From assembly GCA_949710005.1 (NCBI GenBank), contig OX453276.1:31478591-31542590 (forward strand): a DNA stretch of 64,000 nt, read 5' to 3'. Below, one piece after another: positions 1 through 8,962 of this stretch. Below the pieces are notes generated by a model, which saw only the letters and a list, made by a program, of their open reading frames with translations, ran no database searches and was not told where the DNA came from. The DNA is from Ricordea florida. Taxonomy: Eukaryota > Cnidaria > Anthozoa > Corallimorpharia > Ricordeidae. Each line of letters starts with the position of its first letter. Positions within the stretch are counted from its first letter, which is position 1. Both the position numbers and the translations under genes were made by a program.

Positions 1-1722
1 GAAGGCGACGAAGTGGTTACAAATACACTCGAAATTGCAGAGCGCCTAAACTTTTGGTTCGTGAAGCAGCCCCTAATATTGCTCCGAAATCTACCACCGG
101 TTACAGCGTCACAGACCACTCCTAGGGACTTAACAAGTGAAGTAAACAAAACGCAGTTCACTATTCCACACATTACGCCGCAAAAGGTTGAGGAGTTATT
201 ACAACACATGCCATCCCACAAGGCCACTGGATCTGATGGACTTGGCGCTAAGATACTGAAAGCAGCTGCCCCCGCAATCTCCATGTCCCTTAGTCGGCTT
301 ATAAATCGCTGTATTGACACAGGTACTTTCCCATCGGCGTGGAAATCGGCCAAAGTGACGCCTATTTACAAGGGCCAAGGAAGCAAAGAAGACAAGAACA
401 ATTATCGCCCAATCTCTGTGCTCCCTTTGCTCTCAAAAATTTTTGAAAAGCATGTCCATCAAGCCCTGTACAGCTATATGAGAAGCAACAACTTGCTTTA
501 CAATTTGCAGTCCGGGTTCCGAAGATCACACTCTACCGAAACAGCGCTCGTTCGTCTAATAGATCAATTACTATCAGATATGGACAAAGACCAAGTCAGT
601 GGACTTGTATTCATTGACTACAAGAAGGCTTTTGACCTAATTGACCATGACATACTCTTGTCAAAGCTTGAGACATACGGCGTAGCATCCAAGGAACTAC
701 TGCTCTTCAAGGATTATTTAAAGGATAGAAGGCAATCAGTTGTTATTGATGGAGTGCAGTCAGAACACAGACTGATCACACACGGTGTTCCGCAGGGATC
801 AGTCCTGGGGCCCCTATTATTTATTATATTTGTTAACGATCTTCCCCATGCAGTTTCCCGGTCAATTGTAGACATTTATGCAGACGACACCACTTTGAGT
901 ACCTCTGCTCAAGTTTCAGATCTACCTGCAATCCAGCAGCGGCTACAAGATGATATTAACAAGATAGCAAATTGGACGTCAGAAAATAGGATGGTACTGA
1001 ATGCGACCAAAACGAAAAGTCTGCTTGTTACTGGTAAACGCCTGGAGAAGAAAGCTCTAGATAAGGACCTTAAAATTTCATGCAATGGTACTGAGATTGA
1101 ACAAGTCTCCTCACAGAAACTACTTGGAGTGAAACTAGACAGCCACCTAAGCTTTACTGAACATATCGATGACCTTTGTAAAAAGGTGTCACAACGGATT
1201 GCCGTACTAAAGAAGATTAAGCGTAATTTGCCTCTTGCAGAGCGCAAACTGTATTTTAACGCACTAATCAAGCCGATAATGCTGTACGGATCATGCGCAT
1301 GGAGCACTTCGTCAGTAGAGAATGTCAAACGTGTTTCTAAACTGCAAAAGCGAGCAGCTCGAGTAATTTTAGATGCTGATACCGGAGAAAGGAGTGAGGT
1401 CCTATTTAGGCGGCTAGACTGGCTTCCGCTGAAGGACGAATTAAATTCTCAAATGAGTAGCTTAATATTTACGCGCATCAACAATGAAGAACACTGCCCC
1501 AGCTACATTACGCAACTGTTACCCAGGAACTCGGACCGACATAGTAGAACTAGTCGATATGGGAAGTATAACTTGGTGTGTCCTTATTATAATAGGGAAA
1601 CAGAATGGGGTCGTTCCTTTCAAGTTCGTGCGATAAAACTTTGGAACAAGATCCCTCTAGACGTGCGTAAGAAGATTGGCTCGTTTAAGTCTGCGCTTAA
1701 AAAATATTTCTCAGCTCTTTAA
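1..1722 (+). CDS. Non-LTR retrotransposon reverse transcriptase, 5' end outside window
   Basis: This is the C-terminal part of a LINE ORF2-type protein. The frame is already open at base 1, so the upstream endonuclease lies outside the window. Numbering residues from base 13, the RT palm is clear: a first catalytic aspartate in FIDYKKAFD (about 200-208), GVPQGSVLGPLLF (258-270) and the YADD box (289-292), followed by the thumb and the usual C-terminal region to residue 569. The enzyme would copy its own RNA into DNA at a nicked chromosomal target. The protein resembles jockey/CR1/L2-type mobile-element RTs. No internal stop is present, so it was recently functional. The clade is a judgement by eye. 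Confidence 0.9.
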   Translation, partial: EGDEVVTNTLEIAERLNFWFVKQPLILLRNLPPVTASQTTPRDLTSEVNKTQFTIPHITPQKVEELLQHMPSHKATGSDGLGAKILKAAAPAISMSLSRLINRCIDTGTFPSAWKSAKVTPIYKGQGSKEDKNNYRPISVLPLLSKIFEKHVHQALYSYMRSNNLLYNLQSGFRRSHSTETALVRLIDQLLSDMDKDQVSGLVFIDYKKAFDLIDHDILLSKLETYGVASKELLLFKDYLKDRRQSVVIDGVQSEHRLITHGVPQGSVLGPLLFIIFVNDLPHAVSRSIVDIYADDTTLSTSAQVSDLPAIQQRLQDDINKIANWTSENRMVLNATKTKSLLVTGKRLEKKALDKDLKISCNGTEIEQVSSQKLLGVKLDSHLSFTEHIDDLCKKVSQRIAVLKKIKRNLPLAERKLYFNALIKPIMLYGSCAWSTSSVENVKRVSKLQKRAARVILDADTGERSEVLFRRLDWLPLKDELNSQMSSLIFTRINNEEHCPSYITQLLPRNSDRHSRTSRYGKYNLVCPYYNRETEWGRSFQVRAIKLWNKIPLDVRKKIGSFKSALKKYFSAL

Positions 1723-1996
1723 CTCCTAGCTTGATCTATTTTTTACTCATGTACATATCTCTTTCTTTTCTTTCCCATTTTCAGCACATTAGTTTTGTAG
1801 TTAGAAGAAGTAAATTAATAAGTTGTATTTTTAATTTTAATTATTGTAATTTAAGCATAATTTTATAGATTTTAAACTTTTGTAATTAGAATAATTTAGA
1901 TAAATTAGTTGTATCTTAAATTGTAATTTTTAGAATAGAGGGCCACAGGTTTATCAGAATTTTTCTGTCACGTGCTACCCTCTTTAAATAAAGTTG

Positions 1997-2020
1997 CTAT
2001 CTATCTATCTATCTATCTAT
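1997..2020 (+). repeat. (CTAT)6 microsatellite LINE tail
   Basis: Six CTAT units directly follow the LINE 3' end and mark its boundary with the relic Polinton. Confidence 0.9.
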
Positions 2021-2115
2021 CGTTTCCTAGCAGCAACTCTCTTCGGATCCTTTGCTTTCTTTTCGACAACAGGTTCCTCAGTTTGTAATCTGCTCAACAA
2101 CTTCTTCACACATGT
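2021..2115 (-). pseudogene. Relic of Polinton ~137-aa membrane-anchored basic protein gene
   Basis: On the minus strand the sequence starts with an ATG at about 2113 and encodes EEVVEQIT, then meets a stop. After a frame change it continues with residues matching KDPKKVAAG of the intact genes at 9021-9434 and 26225-26647. It is therefore the N-terminal third of that gene, broken by an indel and cut off by the LINE. It lies in the same relative position to the neighbouring relic genes as in the intact elements, which supports a decayed Polinton. Confidence 0.65.
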
Positions 2116-2201
2116 TTATGATTTGTATATGGATACCTTCAAGTCTCCTAGTAGGTGTGCTATTAGGAGTTGATTTTGTGTTGAAGTTGTGTTGATCATC
2201 A

Positions 2202-2673
2202 TTATGTTGAAGTTGTGTTGGTTTTCTGTTCAGACTCTGTTAATTGAAAGTGTTTAGCAACGTGAATTACTGCTGAGAGAAGTGCTACCATTCTTCCACC
2301 TTTCAATACAACGGTCTGATACCAGACAGTTCGGAGATCTCTTTCAAGACTCTTCGCGGGATCATCTATATTTACGAACTTACTTACAACTTTAGATACC
2401 AATTGAAACGATGAATCTGCTAAACCATCCGCAATCTTCTTACCAGAAACAGCTTGATATCTCTTGTAATATTTCTCAACATGATCTTTTTCCGACAGTT
2501 TCGATGTGCCTTTGGAGTGCTACATCCATTTCTGAACCTAGATATTCTTTCGTTGATCCTAAACAAGCGAGAATAGCCAAAGATTCCCTCTTAAATTCCA
2601 CATCATCAACGTCGGTGGCGGCACTTTTACTTTTCTCCCCCTCTTTATTAACTATTTCTTCAAGTTTAGACAT
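2202..2673 (-). pseudogene. Relic of Polinton ~167-aa gene of unknown function
   Basis: Two minus-strand fragments match the intact genes at 9470-9973 and 26674-27210. The first, starting at 2673, carries ESLAILACLGSTKEYLG; the second (2202-2402) carries the C-terminal part with KGGRMVALLSAVIHVAKH. A frameshift near 2480 separates them, and the middle (the KDIEKYYNRYQAVLGKK equivalent) is displaced. No stop remains between the upstream ATPase relic and this gene, another sign of decay. The function of the family is unknown. Confidence 0.8.
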
Positions 2674-2816
2674 GTTTATATTAGTGTAGTTGCACGTTGG
2701 TATCTCTAAATAATTTTCAAAAGGATAACGTAAGCATAAACATAACCTAGAATATTTTTCTGTTTTGAGTAGTTTCTCAAACTTCTTACGAGTCTCAACG
2801 TCCAAATCTCCTCCGT
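2674..2816 (-). pseudogene. Relic A32-like packaging ATPase, C-terminal end
   Basis: Minus-strand codons give GGDLDVETRKKFEKLLKTEK followed by SRLCLCLRYPFENYLEIP, matching the last ~45 residues of the intact ATPases at 9996-10634 and 27235-27861. The gene is interrupted at 2816 by Element 1 and resumes at 16964. Joining the two flanks, less one copy of TCCGT, gives a continuous alignment to the intact genes, which identifies the exact insertion site. Confidence 0.88.
2812..2816. repeat. Target site duplication TCCGT, left of Element 1
   Basis: TCCGT here and at 16964-16968 flanks the Element 1 TIR ends (AGAGAGAGGG...CCCTCTCTCT). The next base (A) could belong either to the duplication or to the TIR, so the size is 5, possibly 6, bp. 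Confidence 0.85.
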
Positions 2817-3305
2817 AGAGAGAGGGAAAACTACGGCACTGGGACACAGGAATTTAATCAGAGATTTATCAGAAAAATTTATGATTAAGTTTTAAAAATA
2901 GACTTAAAATTGAAATCAGCCAGGAACTGGGACACAGGAATTTAATCAGAGATTTATCAGAAAAATTTATGATTAAGTTTTAAAAATAGACTTAAAATTG
3001 AAATCAGCCAGGAACTGGGACACAGGAATTTAATCAGAGATTTATCAGCTAGGCACTGGGACAAGGGAATTTAATCAGAGATTTATCAGCTAGGCACTGG
3101 GACACGGGAATTTAATAAGAGATTTATCAGAAAATTAAACAGGCAATGTGAAGTTTTTACTATAAAAATACGCAAAATCTCTTCGGAACTGGGACACGGG
3201 AATTTTATCAAAAGTTTATGTATGTATTATGAAAATAAAATTTAATTTTGATTTAAAGATTTGAAATTAATTTTAAAATTGTAAATGGAACAATTACAAG
3301 ATTTG
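2817..3305 (+). repeat. Element 1 left terminal inverted repeat (489 bp) with iterons
   Basis: It begins AGAGAGAGGGAAAACTACGG and is the inverted match of 16475-16963. It contains six copies of ACTGGGACAC(A/G)GG-like iterons starting at 2838, 2926, 3014, 3055, 3096 and 3188 (spacings 88, 88, 41, 41, 92). It extends through the promoter and the first seven codons of the terminal gene at 3285, so both end genes share promoter and N-terminus. Confidence 0.93.
3250..3260 (+). promoter_or_regulatory. Promoter-like motif GATTTAAAGAT in the TIR
   Basis: It lies 24 nt before the ATG at 3285, and an inverted copy lies at 16520-16530 before the PolB ATG. It matches the motif found upstream of nearly all viral genes in both elements. 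Confidence 0.6.
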
Positions 3306-3758
3306 TATTTTCATCAATTAAAAAATATTGCAAAAGAGTTGAAAATTAAAGGGCGAACAAAAATGAATAAAGAAAATTTAATTAAAAGTATTAAAAAATT
3401 TTCAGAGGATGAAATTATTAATGAAATTAAAAAAGAAGCTATTAATAATAAATATTATTGTATCCATAAAAAGTGCAAATATTTTTGTAAAGAGTGTTGC
3501 GGGTCTCAATTATGTATACATAATAAAATAAAGTATTCTTGCAAAGAATGTAAAGGACCAAATTTTTGTATACACAACAAACAGAAAACTCATTGTAAAG
3601 AATGTGGTGGGTCGCAATTATGTATACATGAAAGACAGAAAACACATTGTAAAGATTGTGGGGGCTCGCAAATATGTGAACATAGAAAACAGAAGGCATT
3701 TTGTAAAGAATGTAAAATTAAAAAAATGAATTATGATTTAAAGATTTTAAAAATATAG
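3285..3758 (+). CDS. SAP-like domain + Cys/His zinc-repeat protein (157 aa)
   Basis: Residues ~1-45 form a small helical, lysine-rich domain with the pattern LKNIAKELKIKGRTKMNK, like SAP/Rho-N DNA-binding domains. Residues ~60-145 are five tandem repeats of about 19 residues with spacing C-x-H-x6-C-x2-C (for example CIHKKCKYFCKECCGSQ), which should bind zinc. Similar repeats occur in proteins of large DNA viruses (family knowledge, not searched here). A role in DNA binding or gene regulation is an inference. The first seven codons lie in the TIR and equal those of the PolB gene at the other end. Homologues: 18438-18902 in Element 2 and 63679 onward in Element 3. Confidence 0.8.
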   Translation: MEQLQDLYFHQLKNIAKELKIKGRTKMNKENLIKSIKKFSEDEIINEIKKEAINNKYYCIHKKCKYFCKECCGSQLCIHNKIKYSCKECKGPNFCIHNKQKTHCKECGGSQLCIHERQKTHCKDCGGSQICEHRKQKAFCKECKIKKMNYDLKILKI

Positions 3759-3874
3759 CAAAAAGAATTTTGATAAAAATTTAAATTGTTATATAATATA
3801 GCTCGCCAAATTGAAGAAAAACTAAGATTTTTATTTAATTTAGTTAAGACTATTGATGAAATTAGTAAAATTTT

Positions 3875-3902
3875 GTTATATAACTCAATTAAGTTATATA
3901 AT
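3875..3902. terminator. AT-rich palindrome at convergent gene ends
   Basis: Two copies of GTTATATAAC/T separated by 8 nt form a hairpin between the convergent genes ending at 3758 and 3913. The same palindrome core recurs after three genes of Element 2 (19563, 20028, 25495), which suggests a transcript 3'-end signal. Confidence 0.55.
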
Positions 3903-3912
3903 ATAAAAAAAT

Positions 3913-4548
3913 TTAACTAAATCTTAAACTAAAAGTTATGGGCGACCCCTTCAGATCAAGTTTTTTCCATTCATTGTCTAATATGCTTAAATCAAAGTGG
4001 TTTATGACGCTATCATATTTTCGAACTGGAATTGTTGGATAATCCTTTGAGGGAATGTTTGCAAGTAGGGTTGATGGTGATAGTTTCCCAATTTCTCCAT
4101 TTTTAGTTTTATTCATGTATGAATATTTATTATCCAATATGCTGCACATAAGTCTCAGCGGTTCCTTAATCTGAATATTTATGGGGTATAATTTACCTGG
4201 ATTTATGACTTCAGGAACTCCTAAACCAAACCCCAAACCTCTCGTAAGTTTAATTTTAAAGTTCTTATTTGAATATAGATAGTCAACAGTATCGGCCTCA
4301 ATTATTGTTATCTTTTCCCCATCAGGATCATTAAGAAAGATCGATTGAATATTACGAAGCGAATATGTACCGGGTTGAATTATTATGAATCCCTGATTCT
4401 TATCATTGAATATTATCTGTTTATCCTTGAAATTAATCAATCTTTTTGTTTGTATATTACAATCCAGGAGTTGTATCTCCCGAAGATTTTTCAGCGGAGG
4501 ATCTAAATAAATCCTATTTTCTGACTCATACATTGTTATGCTTAACAT
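3913..4548 (-). CDS. Putative penton / minor capsid protein (211 aa)
   Basis: A compact beta-rich protein with no membrane segment. The layout fits the single jelly-roll minor capsid (penton) proteins of Polintons and adintoviruses: a hydrophobic start (MLSITMYES), GTYSLRNIQSIF in the first third, and a C-terminal LSILDNEWKKLDLKGSPITF strand pair. It would form the capsid vertices. Identification is by length, strand pattern and position, not by a search. The Element 2 homologue (20072-20707) is the same length and very similar. A TTTAAAGAT motif lies upstream at 4571-4580. About 80% of positions look conserved between copies, so it was under selection before integration. Confidence 0.6.
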   Translation of the reverse strand: MLSITMYESENRIYLDPPLKNLREIQLLDCNIQTKRLINFKDKQIIFNDKNQGFIIIQPGTYSLRNIQSIFLNDPDGEKITIIEADTVDYLYSNKNFKIKLTRGLGFGLGVPEVINPGKLYPINIQIKEPLRLMCSILDNKYSYMNKTKNGEIGKLSPSTLLANIPSKDYPTIPVRKYDSVINHFDLSILDNEWKKLDLKGSPITFSLRFS

Positions 4549-4570
4549 TTTGTTTGATTACACCATATTC

Positions 4571-4580
4571 ATCTTTAAAT
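4571..4580 (-). promoter_or_regulatory. Promoter-like motif upstream of penton-like gene
   Basis: ATTTAAAGAT on the minus strand, 22 nt before the ATG at 4548; the Element 2 equivalent is at 20734-20743. Confidence 0.5.
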
Positions 4581-4815
4581 TTATATACTCCAAGGCTATT
4601 TAGCAAGTACTTGGCTTTTATAACCATATGACGTCAACATTCCACACTTCCCTAGTAATTTCGAGCGCTAGAGGAAAAAACGAAATCTACTTTCAGGTTC
4701 GTCGGTTGTTAGGGAGCTCTGGTATGAAATCTATTGTTCTCCACGTGAACAGCGATTGTATGCAAATTAGTGGCCGCGTGAAATAGCCAGTTGCATCAGA
4801 CTCTGCTCTCGTGAT

Positions 4816-6353
4816 TTAATGAAATAGAAACCACGATAATCCACCTGCTACAACTATAAATGCTAATATATTATTTTCATGCTGTGTTGAGTAAATATTA
4901 TTTTCAGATAAGCTGGCCCTGTGAATTTCCTGTTTCGAAGAGTCTTTTTTAATTGACGTTTCAATTCTATGAGGTAACTTTAACTTTGAAGATCCTAAGT
5001 TATGATTTATTCCAACCTGTTTTGCTTCAGTGTTTATGGAATTATTCACTCCAAAATTCATATCATTACTCGCTTTCATGAGTTTATTGTTAAAACCTGT
5101 CACGCTTTCAGTATTGATTATCATATTACTCGGCATCAACCAAACACCAGGAGCAATAGCCAAATCAAGCCGTAATTTCGCTTCCTGTACGGCTAATTGG
5201 TATCTTTGAATCGAACTAGAAATGTCATTCTCAATCACACTACTTTCAAATAAAGCTAAAAATTCTTGTTGTGTTTCGATTGCACCACCGTCATTACCAT
5301 AAATTGAATTTCTAGTGTTAACTTGTGCGCCTAAAATACAGTAAACAAAAGCTTCAGCGGATCGATTCAATCTACCAAGTCCGGCTTTAGTGAGTCCATG
5401 GCCACTTGTAGGGATAAACCAAGCATATTTGAAATCAGCAAAGTCATCATTACGGATAAATGAAATTAAATTACCTTTTTCTTTCTTACCGCCTTCATCA
5501 GAGAATTTATTACCTTCGCCGGGCCACTGATTCGCTTCAACATCATAATTCCGTACAATATGTACATTTTGATACCCCCCTCCTTTTCCATTATATCCTG
5601 CGCCATAATCAAGGAATATATCACCCAATCCTCCATTTCTTCCACCTTTCCATCTAAAGTCAGAATTATTACTAACCCCAAATTCTGAACACAAACGTTG
5701 ATATGCTACTTTACTATATGGGTTATTATTTATCACAAAAGGTTGCTCATCGGGTAAGGGAAGACTCATTTCATATAATATCCGCCTTATTGTGAAATAT
5801 ATATGGAACTTTATGAAGCTATTTACTACTTTAGGGTAATTTAGACTTTCAAAAGGGCTTATACCGCAACGCACCAAACTGCAAAGTTAAGTTGTTGCGG
5901 CCAATAATTCATATCAGGACCATTCAACCATTTTCTACTTTGTTTTCCAGATTTGAATGTTAAAACTTGGGATGTAAATATGTTTCTCATCTTTGCTGTG
6001 AATTTCTTAGTATTTGAGACGTATATATCCAATAAAGTTAGCATTTTTGTTATATTAGTTGAAAAGCCATCAAAATTAACAGCCGGTATTGGATAAGATT
6101 GATTAGTAAATGTTAAACTATTTGGGAATGAACTAAAGTTATTTGATTCGCTCAGTCCTAAATCTTTCCATAAAAGTCTTTTCAAACTAGGTGAAATATC
6201 ATCAATCCATGTTTTTCCAGTAGTATCATCATTTGACATTATTGTTGTTCCATCAACTTGCCATTTAATGTAACCACCATATGAATCATCGACAAATGTA
6301 AATTTATCGAGGTTGGCGTTTGGATATCGGTTTTTGAAATCGTCTAATAACAT
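4816..6353 (-). pseudogene. Large virion/membrane-type protein gene, frameshifted
   Basis: Two overlapping frames (5859-6353 and 4816-5877) together correspond to the intact 521-aa gene of Element 2 (20950-22515). Compared with that copy, about 10 nt are missing near 5868-5880, just after NFAVWC, which shifts the frame. Apart from that break the sequence is well conserved, so the damage is recent. The product has no recognised enzymatic motif. It is aromatic-rich in the middle and ends in a single hydrophobic segment (NILAFIVVAGGLSWFLF), suggesting a tail-anchored membrane or virion surface protein. The function is unknown. Confidence 0.85.
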
Positions 6354-6476
6354 CTTATTCTTTGTGTTTCAGATAATCTGGTCTTTAGATTAAGAATAAG
6401 ATGTAAAGTTAATTAATTTCTTTTCTAATACCAGCATAACAATTCCATCCTACATCAGTTCTCTCATATGAAATTT

Positions 6477-7079
6477 TCAACGTGCGGGACCGGTTAGTTC
6501 CTTTAATATTTCCGCTCGAACCTCTGTTCTTATCTGATTCATATTCAAGTTTTTTTCAGTATCTTTACTGGTTTTTTGGCGTATTTCAAGTTTTAGTTTT
6601 TCAAACTTATCCACTTCTGATAAAATTAGAGAAAATTCTTGGTCGGATATAGCGTTATCTTTCAGTGCCTTTGAAACTAAGTCGCGAATAGTGTTTACTT
6701 TTGCTTTTGCCAAAGAAACTGTCTGTTCATGTTTGCTAACTTTATTTGACAGTCGTTTAGAAGCTGAACCGAATCCAACTGATATTCCCCCACAAATACC
6801 ACCAACTGCTCCTAATGGGATACCTACAACAGCACCAAATCCAGTAAGAGAGGTTCCAACCCCACTTGCGGATAGAATAACTGAAATAACTCCACTACAA
6901 ACACTGATTTTTGTAAATATACCTCTAGCTCGATTATACTTTTTTCTAACTTCCTCATAATGTTTAATTTCCTTCTCAAGATTTTGTAGTACTTCGCATG
7001 ACTTTTGTAGTCTGAAATTAACAGGCAAATTAGGATCTACATTAGGTAATTGTGGATAAATTTTATTGTATTCTTCCAT
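6477..7079 (-). CDS. Gly-rich hydrophobic membrane-type protein (200 aa)
   Basis: Unknown family. Residues ~1-55 are charged and helical; ~57-105 form a long glycine/serine/valine-rich hydrophobic stretch (SVILSASGVGTSLTGFGAVV...) that could make two membrane segments. Residues ~110-195 are charged, helical and probably coiled. The Element 2 homologue at 22607-23203 has the same layout and high identity. Its position within the virion gene block suggests a structural or membrane-active role, for example internal membrane or entry; this is an inference. A GATCTAAAGAT motif lies upstream at 7105-7115. Confidence 0.75.
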   Translation of the reverse strand: MEEYNKIYPQLPNVDPNLPVNFRLQKSCEVLQNLEKEIKHYEEVRKKYNRARGIFTKISVCSGVISVILSASGVGTSLTGFGAVVGIPLGAVGGICGGISVGFGSASKRLSNKVSKHEQTVSLAKAKVNTIRDLVSKALKDNAISDQEFSLILSEVDKFEKLKLEIRQKTSKDTEKNLNMNQIRTEVRAEILKELTGPAR

Positions 7080-7104
7080 ATTGTATTTTACTGAACGATA
7101 TGAT

Positions 7105-7115
7105 ATCTTTAGATC
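7105..7115 (-). promoter_or_regulatory. Promoter-like motif and leader of the 200-aa gene
   Basis: GATCTAAAGAT on the minus strand, followed by a leader containing TTCAGTAAAA, then the ATG at 7079. It parallels 23230-23240 in Element 2. Confidence 0.55.
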
Positions 7116-7118
7116 TAC

Positions 7119-8342
7119 TTACTTTCTCTTACTTTTAAACTGTTCAACAAAATATAGAACCACAGCCATTATCAACAACCAACCATTCCTACCCAAAAAT
7201 CCAATAACCTCTCCCGCCGTTTTGAACAGAAAGCTTACAATCGCTCCAACCATTCCAGGTAATATTTCACCTAGTTTTTTACCAATATTTTTCAACCCAT
7301 TACCTACACCCCTACCCAAAGTTGCTAGACCTTTGGAAAGATTAGAAACGATAACACCAATTACTACGCCAACAGCACTCACAACTGCAAATACTGTAAA
7401 CCCATACTTTTTGAAGATGTATTTTAATCGCTCACGTAATGGTAAATTTTTAATTATTTCTTCATTTTTACTCTCCATATCAGATATTTGTTCTTGGTTG
7501 TAAATAATACTCTTTCTTGTTAGTTCTCTAAATTTATCAACTTCAGCTTGTAATCTTTCATTACCGAGTTCTAAAATTGTTAAATTTGATTTTCCCTTCT
7601 TATATTTATCTATTTCTTCTTTGTATAATTTTGTTTCATCCAAAAGTTTCTCTTTCTGTATTTTTAATTCTATATTCTGTTTAACAGTTGAATCAAAAAG
7701 ACTTTTCATTTCCTTTTTTTCCACTTGTTGTTTCTCAGCGAATTGGCGTATTTCTTTTTCTTTTTGTTCATATAGACTAATCTCCATAGGATATACTTTT
7801 GTGGTTGCTTCCAATCCTTGTACTACATTAAGTAATTCCATATTTTGTTCATTAGCTTCCTCCAGCTGCGATAAAAGATTATTATTTTTTATAATCATGG
7901 ATTCATAATCAGCACCTAGAGCTTTTATGATTATTTTACCCGCCTTATCAAGTTTTATTACTCCATCTTTATCAATCAATATATGTTCTACAGCATTTCT
8001 CTGATTACTCAATTTAACCAACAAATTACCCTCCTTATCCCATTCTGCTGTAAATGGAGAATCCAAAGGATTGAAATCCGGAAAAAAACTTTTTATGTAT
8101 TGCAAAGCTTCCATCCTATTATCATATTTATCACTAGGTAATTTAGGTCTTGCGCCCTCCTTCTCATAATTCCTAAAGCCAAATGAAGTTTCTTTTTCCT
8201 CATCATCGGGGTTAATTAGACTAGTTGTTGATGATATTGGATCCATTTGAATATTTTCTCTATCAATATCATCATCTTTTGATTCATTTAGTTCGGTTGG
8301 ATCCAAATATTCTGGTAATTCTGCCATTATTTTTTTACTCAT
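7119..8342 (-). CDS. Coiled-coil protein with C-terminal membrane segments (407 aa)
   Basis: Unknown family, intact here. Residues 1-60 are acidic and disordered, ~60-145 form a small folded region, ~150-295 are strongly heptad-like and lysine/glutamate-rich (long coiled coil). The last ~110 residues hold hydrophobic segments (FTVFAVVSAVGVVIGVIVS; MVGAIVSFLFKTAGEVIGFL; WLLIMAVVLYFV) and a basic end. It looks like a membrane-anchored tether or virion membrane protein. The start is more likely the second ATG at 8327 (MAELPE): the Element 2 copy begins there and lacks the first ATG, which lies in the conserved leader. The Element 2 copy (23248-24549) is broken by a stop. Confidence 0.78.
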   Translation of the reverse strand: MSKKIMAELPEYLDPTELNESKDDDIDRENIQMDPISSTTSLINPDDEEKETSFGFRNYEKEGARPKLPSDKYDNRMEALQYIKSFFPDFNPLDSPFTAEWDKEGNLLVKLSNQRNAVEHILIDKDGVIKLDKAGKIIIKALGADYESMIIKNNNLLSQLEEANEQNMELLNVVQGLEATTKVYPMEISLYEQKEKEIRQFAEKQQVEKKEMKSLFDSTVKQNIELKIQKEKLLDETKLYKEEIDKYKKGKSNLTILELGNERLQAEVDKFRELTRKSIIYNQEQISDMESKNEEIIKNLPLRERLKYIFKKYGFTVFAVVSAVGVVIGVIVSNLSKGLATLGRGVGNGLKNIGKKLGEILPGMVGAIVSFLFKTAGEVIGFLGRNGWLLIMAVVLYFVEQFKSKRK

Positions 8343-8352
8343 CAGTAAGAAA

Positions 8353-8362
8353 TCTTTAGATA
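8353..8362 (-). promoter_or_regulatory. Promoter-like motif and leader of the coiled-coil gene
   Basis: ATCTAAAGAT followed by TTCTTACTGATGAGTAAAAA before the probable ATG at 8327. This is one of the clearest copies of the shared leader; compare 24574-24582. Confidence 0.6.
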
Positions 8363-8368
8363 TCTTAA

Positions 8369-8761
8369 CTATAAAAATTTACTAGCCATATAACCCAATG
8401 CCAACATACCACCGCCTACATATGCCATTTCACCAATCTTTTGATTTTCACTGGGTCTATAATAATCAGTAAATTTTGGTTCATTCATTTGACTATATAA
8501 TTTCAAAGCTTCATCTGTATTCGAAATATTTTTTGATGCCTGATATTTATCATCTTTTTTCTTCATTTCCCAAGAAATTAGTTTCTGTCTATTTTCTTGA
8601 TATTCTGCGTAATCTTTTTGATATTTTTCTAATGCCCTATCATGTCTTATTTTCTCTGTATCTGTTTTATCACCTGATAGATATTTTGCAAGATATGAAC
8701 CACCAACAAAGGCGGTTGCATTCAATATAGCTCCTCCAAACATCATTGCTATTGTTGCCAT
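8369..8761 (-). CDS. Small two-membrane-segment protein (130 aa)
   Basis: Unknown family. Hydrophobic segments sit at both ends (MATIAMMFGGAILNATAFVGG and YVGGGMLALGYMASKFL) around a charged helical middle rich in K, E, Y and Q (about residues 30-100). The Element 2 homologue at 25542-25934 is the same length with about 85% similar residues. Its start lies only 3 nt after the stop of the preceding gene (8765) and no promoter motif lies between, so the two are probably co-transcribed. A virion membrane role is an inference from context. Confidence 0.75.
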   Translation of the reverse strand: MATIAMMFGGAILNATAFVGGSYLAKYLSGDKTDTEKIRHDRALEKYQKDYAEYQENRQKLISWEMKKKDDKYQASKNISNTDEALKLYSQMNEPKFTDYYRPSENQKIGEMAYVGGGMLALGYMASKFL

Positions 8762-8764
8762 TTT

Positions 8765-8962
8765 TTATTTTGGTAAAATCTTTTGATCCTCTAAATATGT
8801 TTTTAGGTACATACTGCCTGACAATACAACCACCCATTTAGCATAATTTGTAATACTTGAGGAGGGGTCGTTCATAAATGATTCTCTCATAGCCTTTTTA
8901 ACTACATATCCAACTAAAGCCGCCAATCCAATAAGGACAGCTGAATCAGTAACAGTTTTCAC
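8765..8962 (-). CDS. Small membrane protein, start codon apparently lost (65+ aa)
   Basis: Homologue of the 72-aa gene at 25941-26159. It has two short hydrophobic stretches (AVLIGLAALVGYVVKKA; WVVVLSGSMYLKTYL). In Element 2 translation starts ATG-TCA-ACT-GAA-AAC; here the matching bases read ATA-GAA-AAC, with 6 nt missing and no in-frame ATG. The upstream ATG at 8991-8993 belongs to the shared leader and is out of frame. The listed start at 8962 is a GTG, so translation would need a non-AUG start or a later ATG. The body of the gene is intact and has not drifted. Confidence 0.65.
   Translation of the reverse strand: MKTVTDSAVLIGLAALVGYVVKKAMRESFMNDPSSSITNYAKWVVVLSGSMYLKTYLEDQKILPK

Larger units (their letters stand above)
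1..2020 (+). mobile_element. LINE (CR1/L2-like), 3' portion
   Basis: The RT reading frame is followed by about 280 bp of AT-rich 3' UTR that ends in TTTAAATAAAG and a (CTAT)6 microsatellite. A short simple-repeat tail instead of poly(A) is typical of CR1/L2-type LINEs. The element abuts decayed Polinton sequence at 2021, so it appears to have inserted into that relic. The other side of the insertion is outside the window, so no target duplication can be checked. Confidence 0.8.

Noticed and set aside
909..1328. 139-aa minus-strand ORF inside the LINE
   Set aside because: It lies antisense to the RT palm and thumb coding region; composition is explained by the real frame.
2838..3200. CRISPR-like evenly spaced repeats in the Element 1 TIR
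   Set aside because: The repeats are part of larger 88- and 41-bp tandem units, the 'spacers' are themselves repeats, and the context is a eukaryotic viral TIR.
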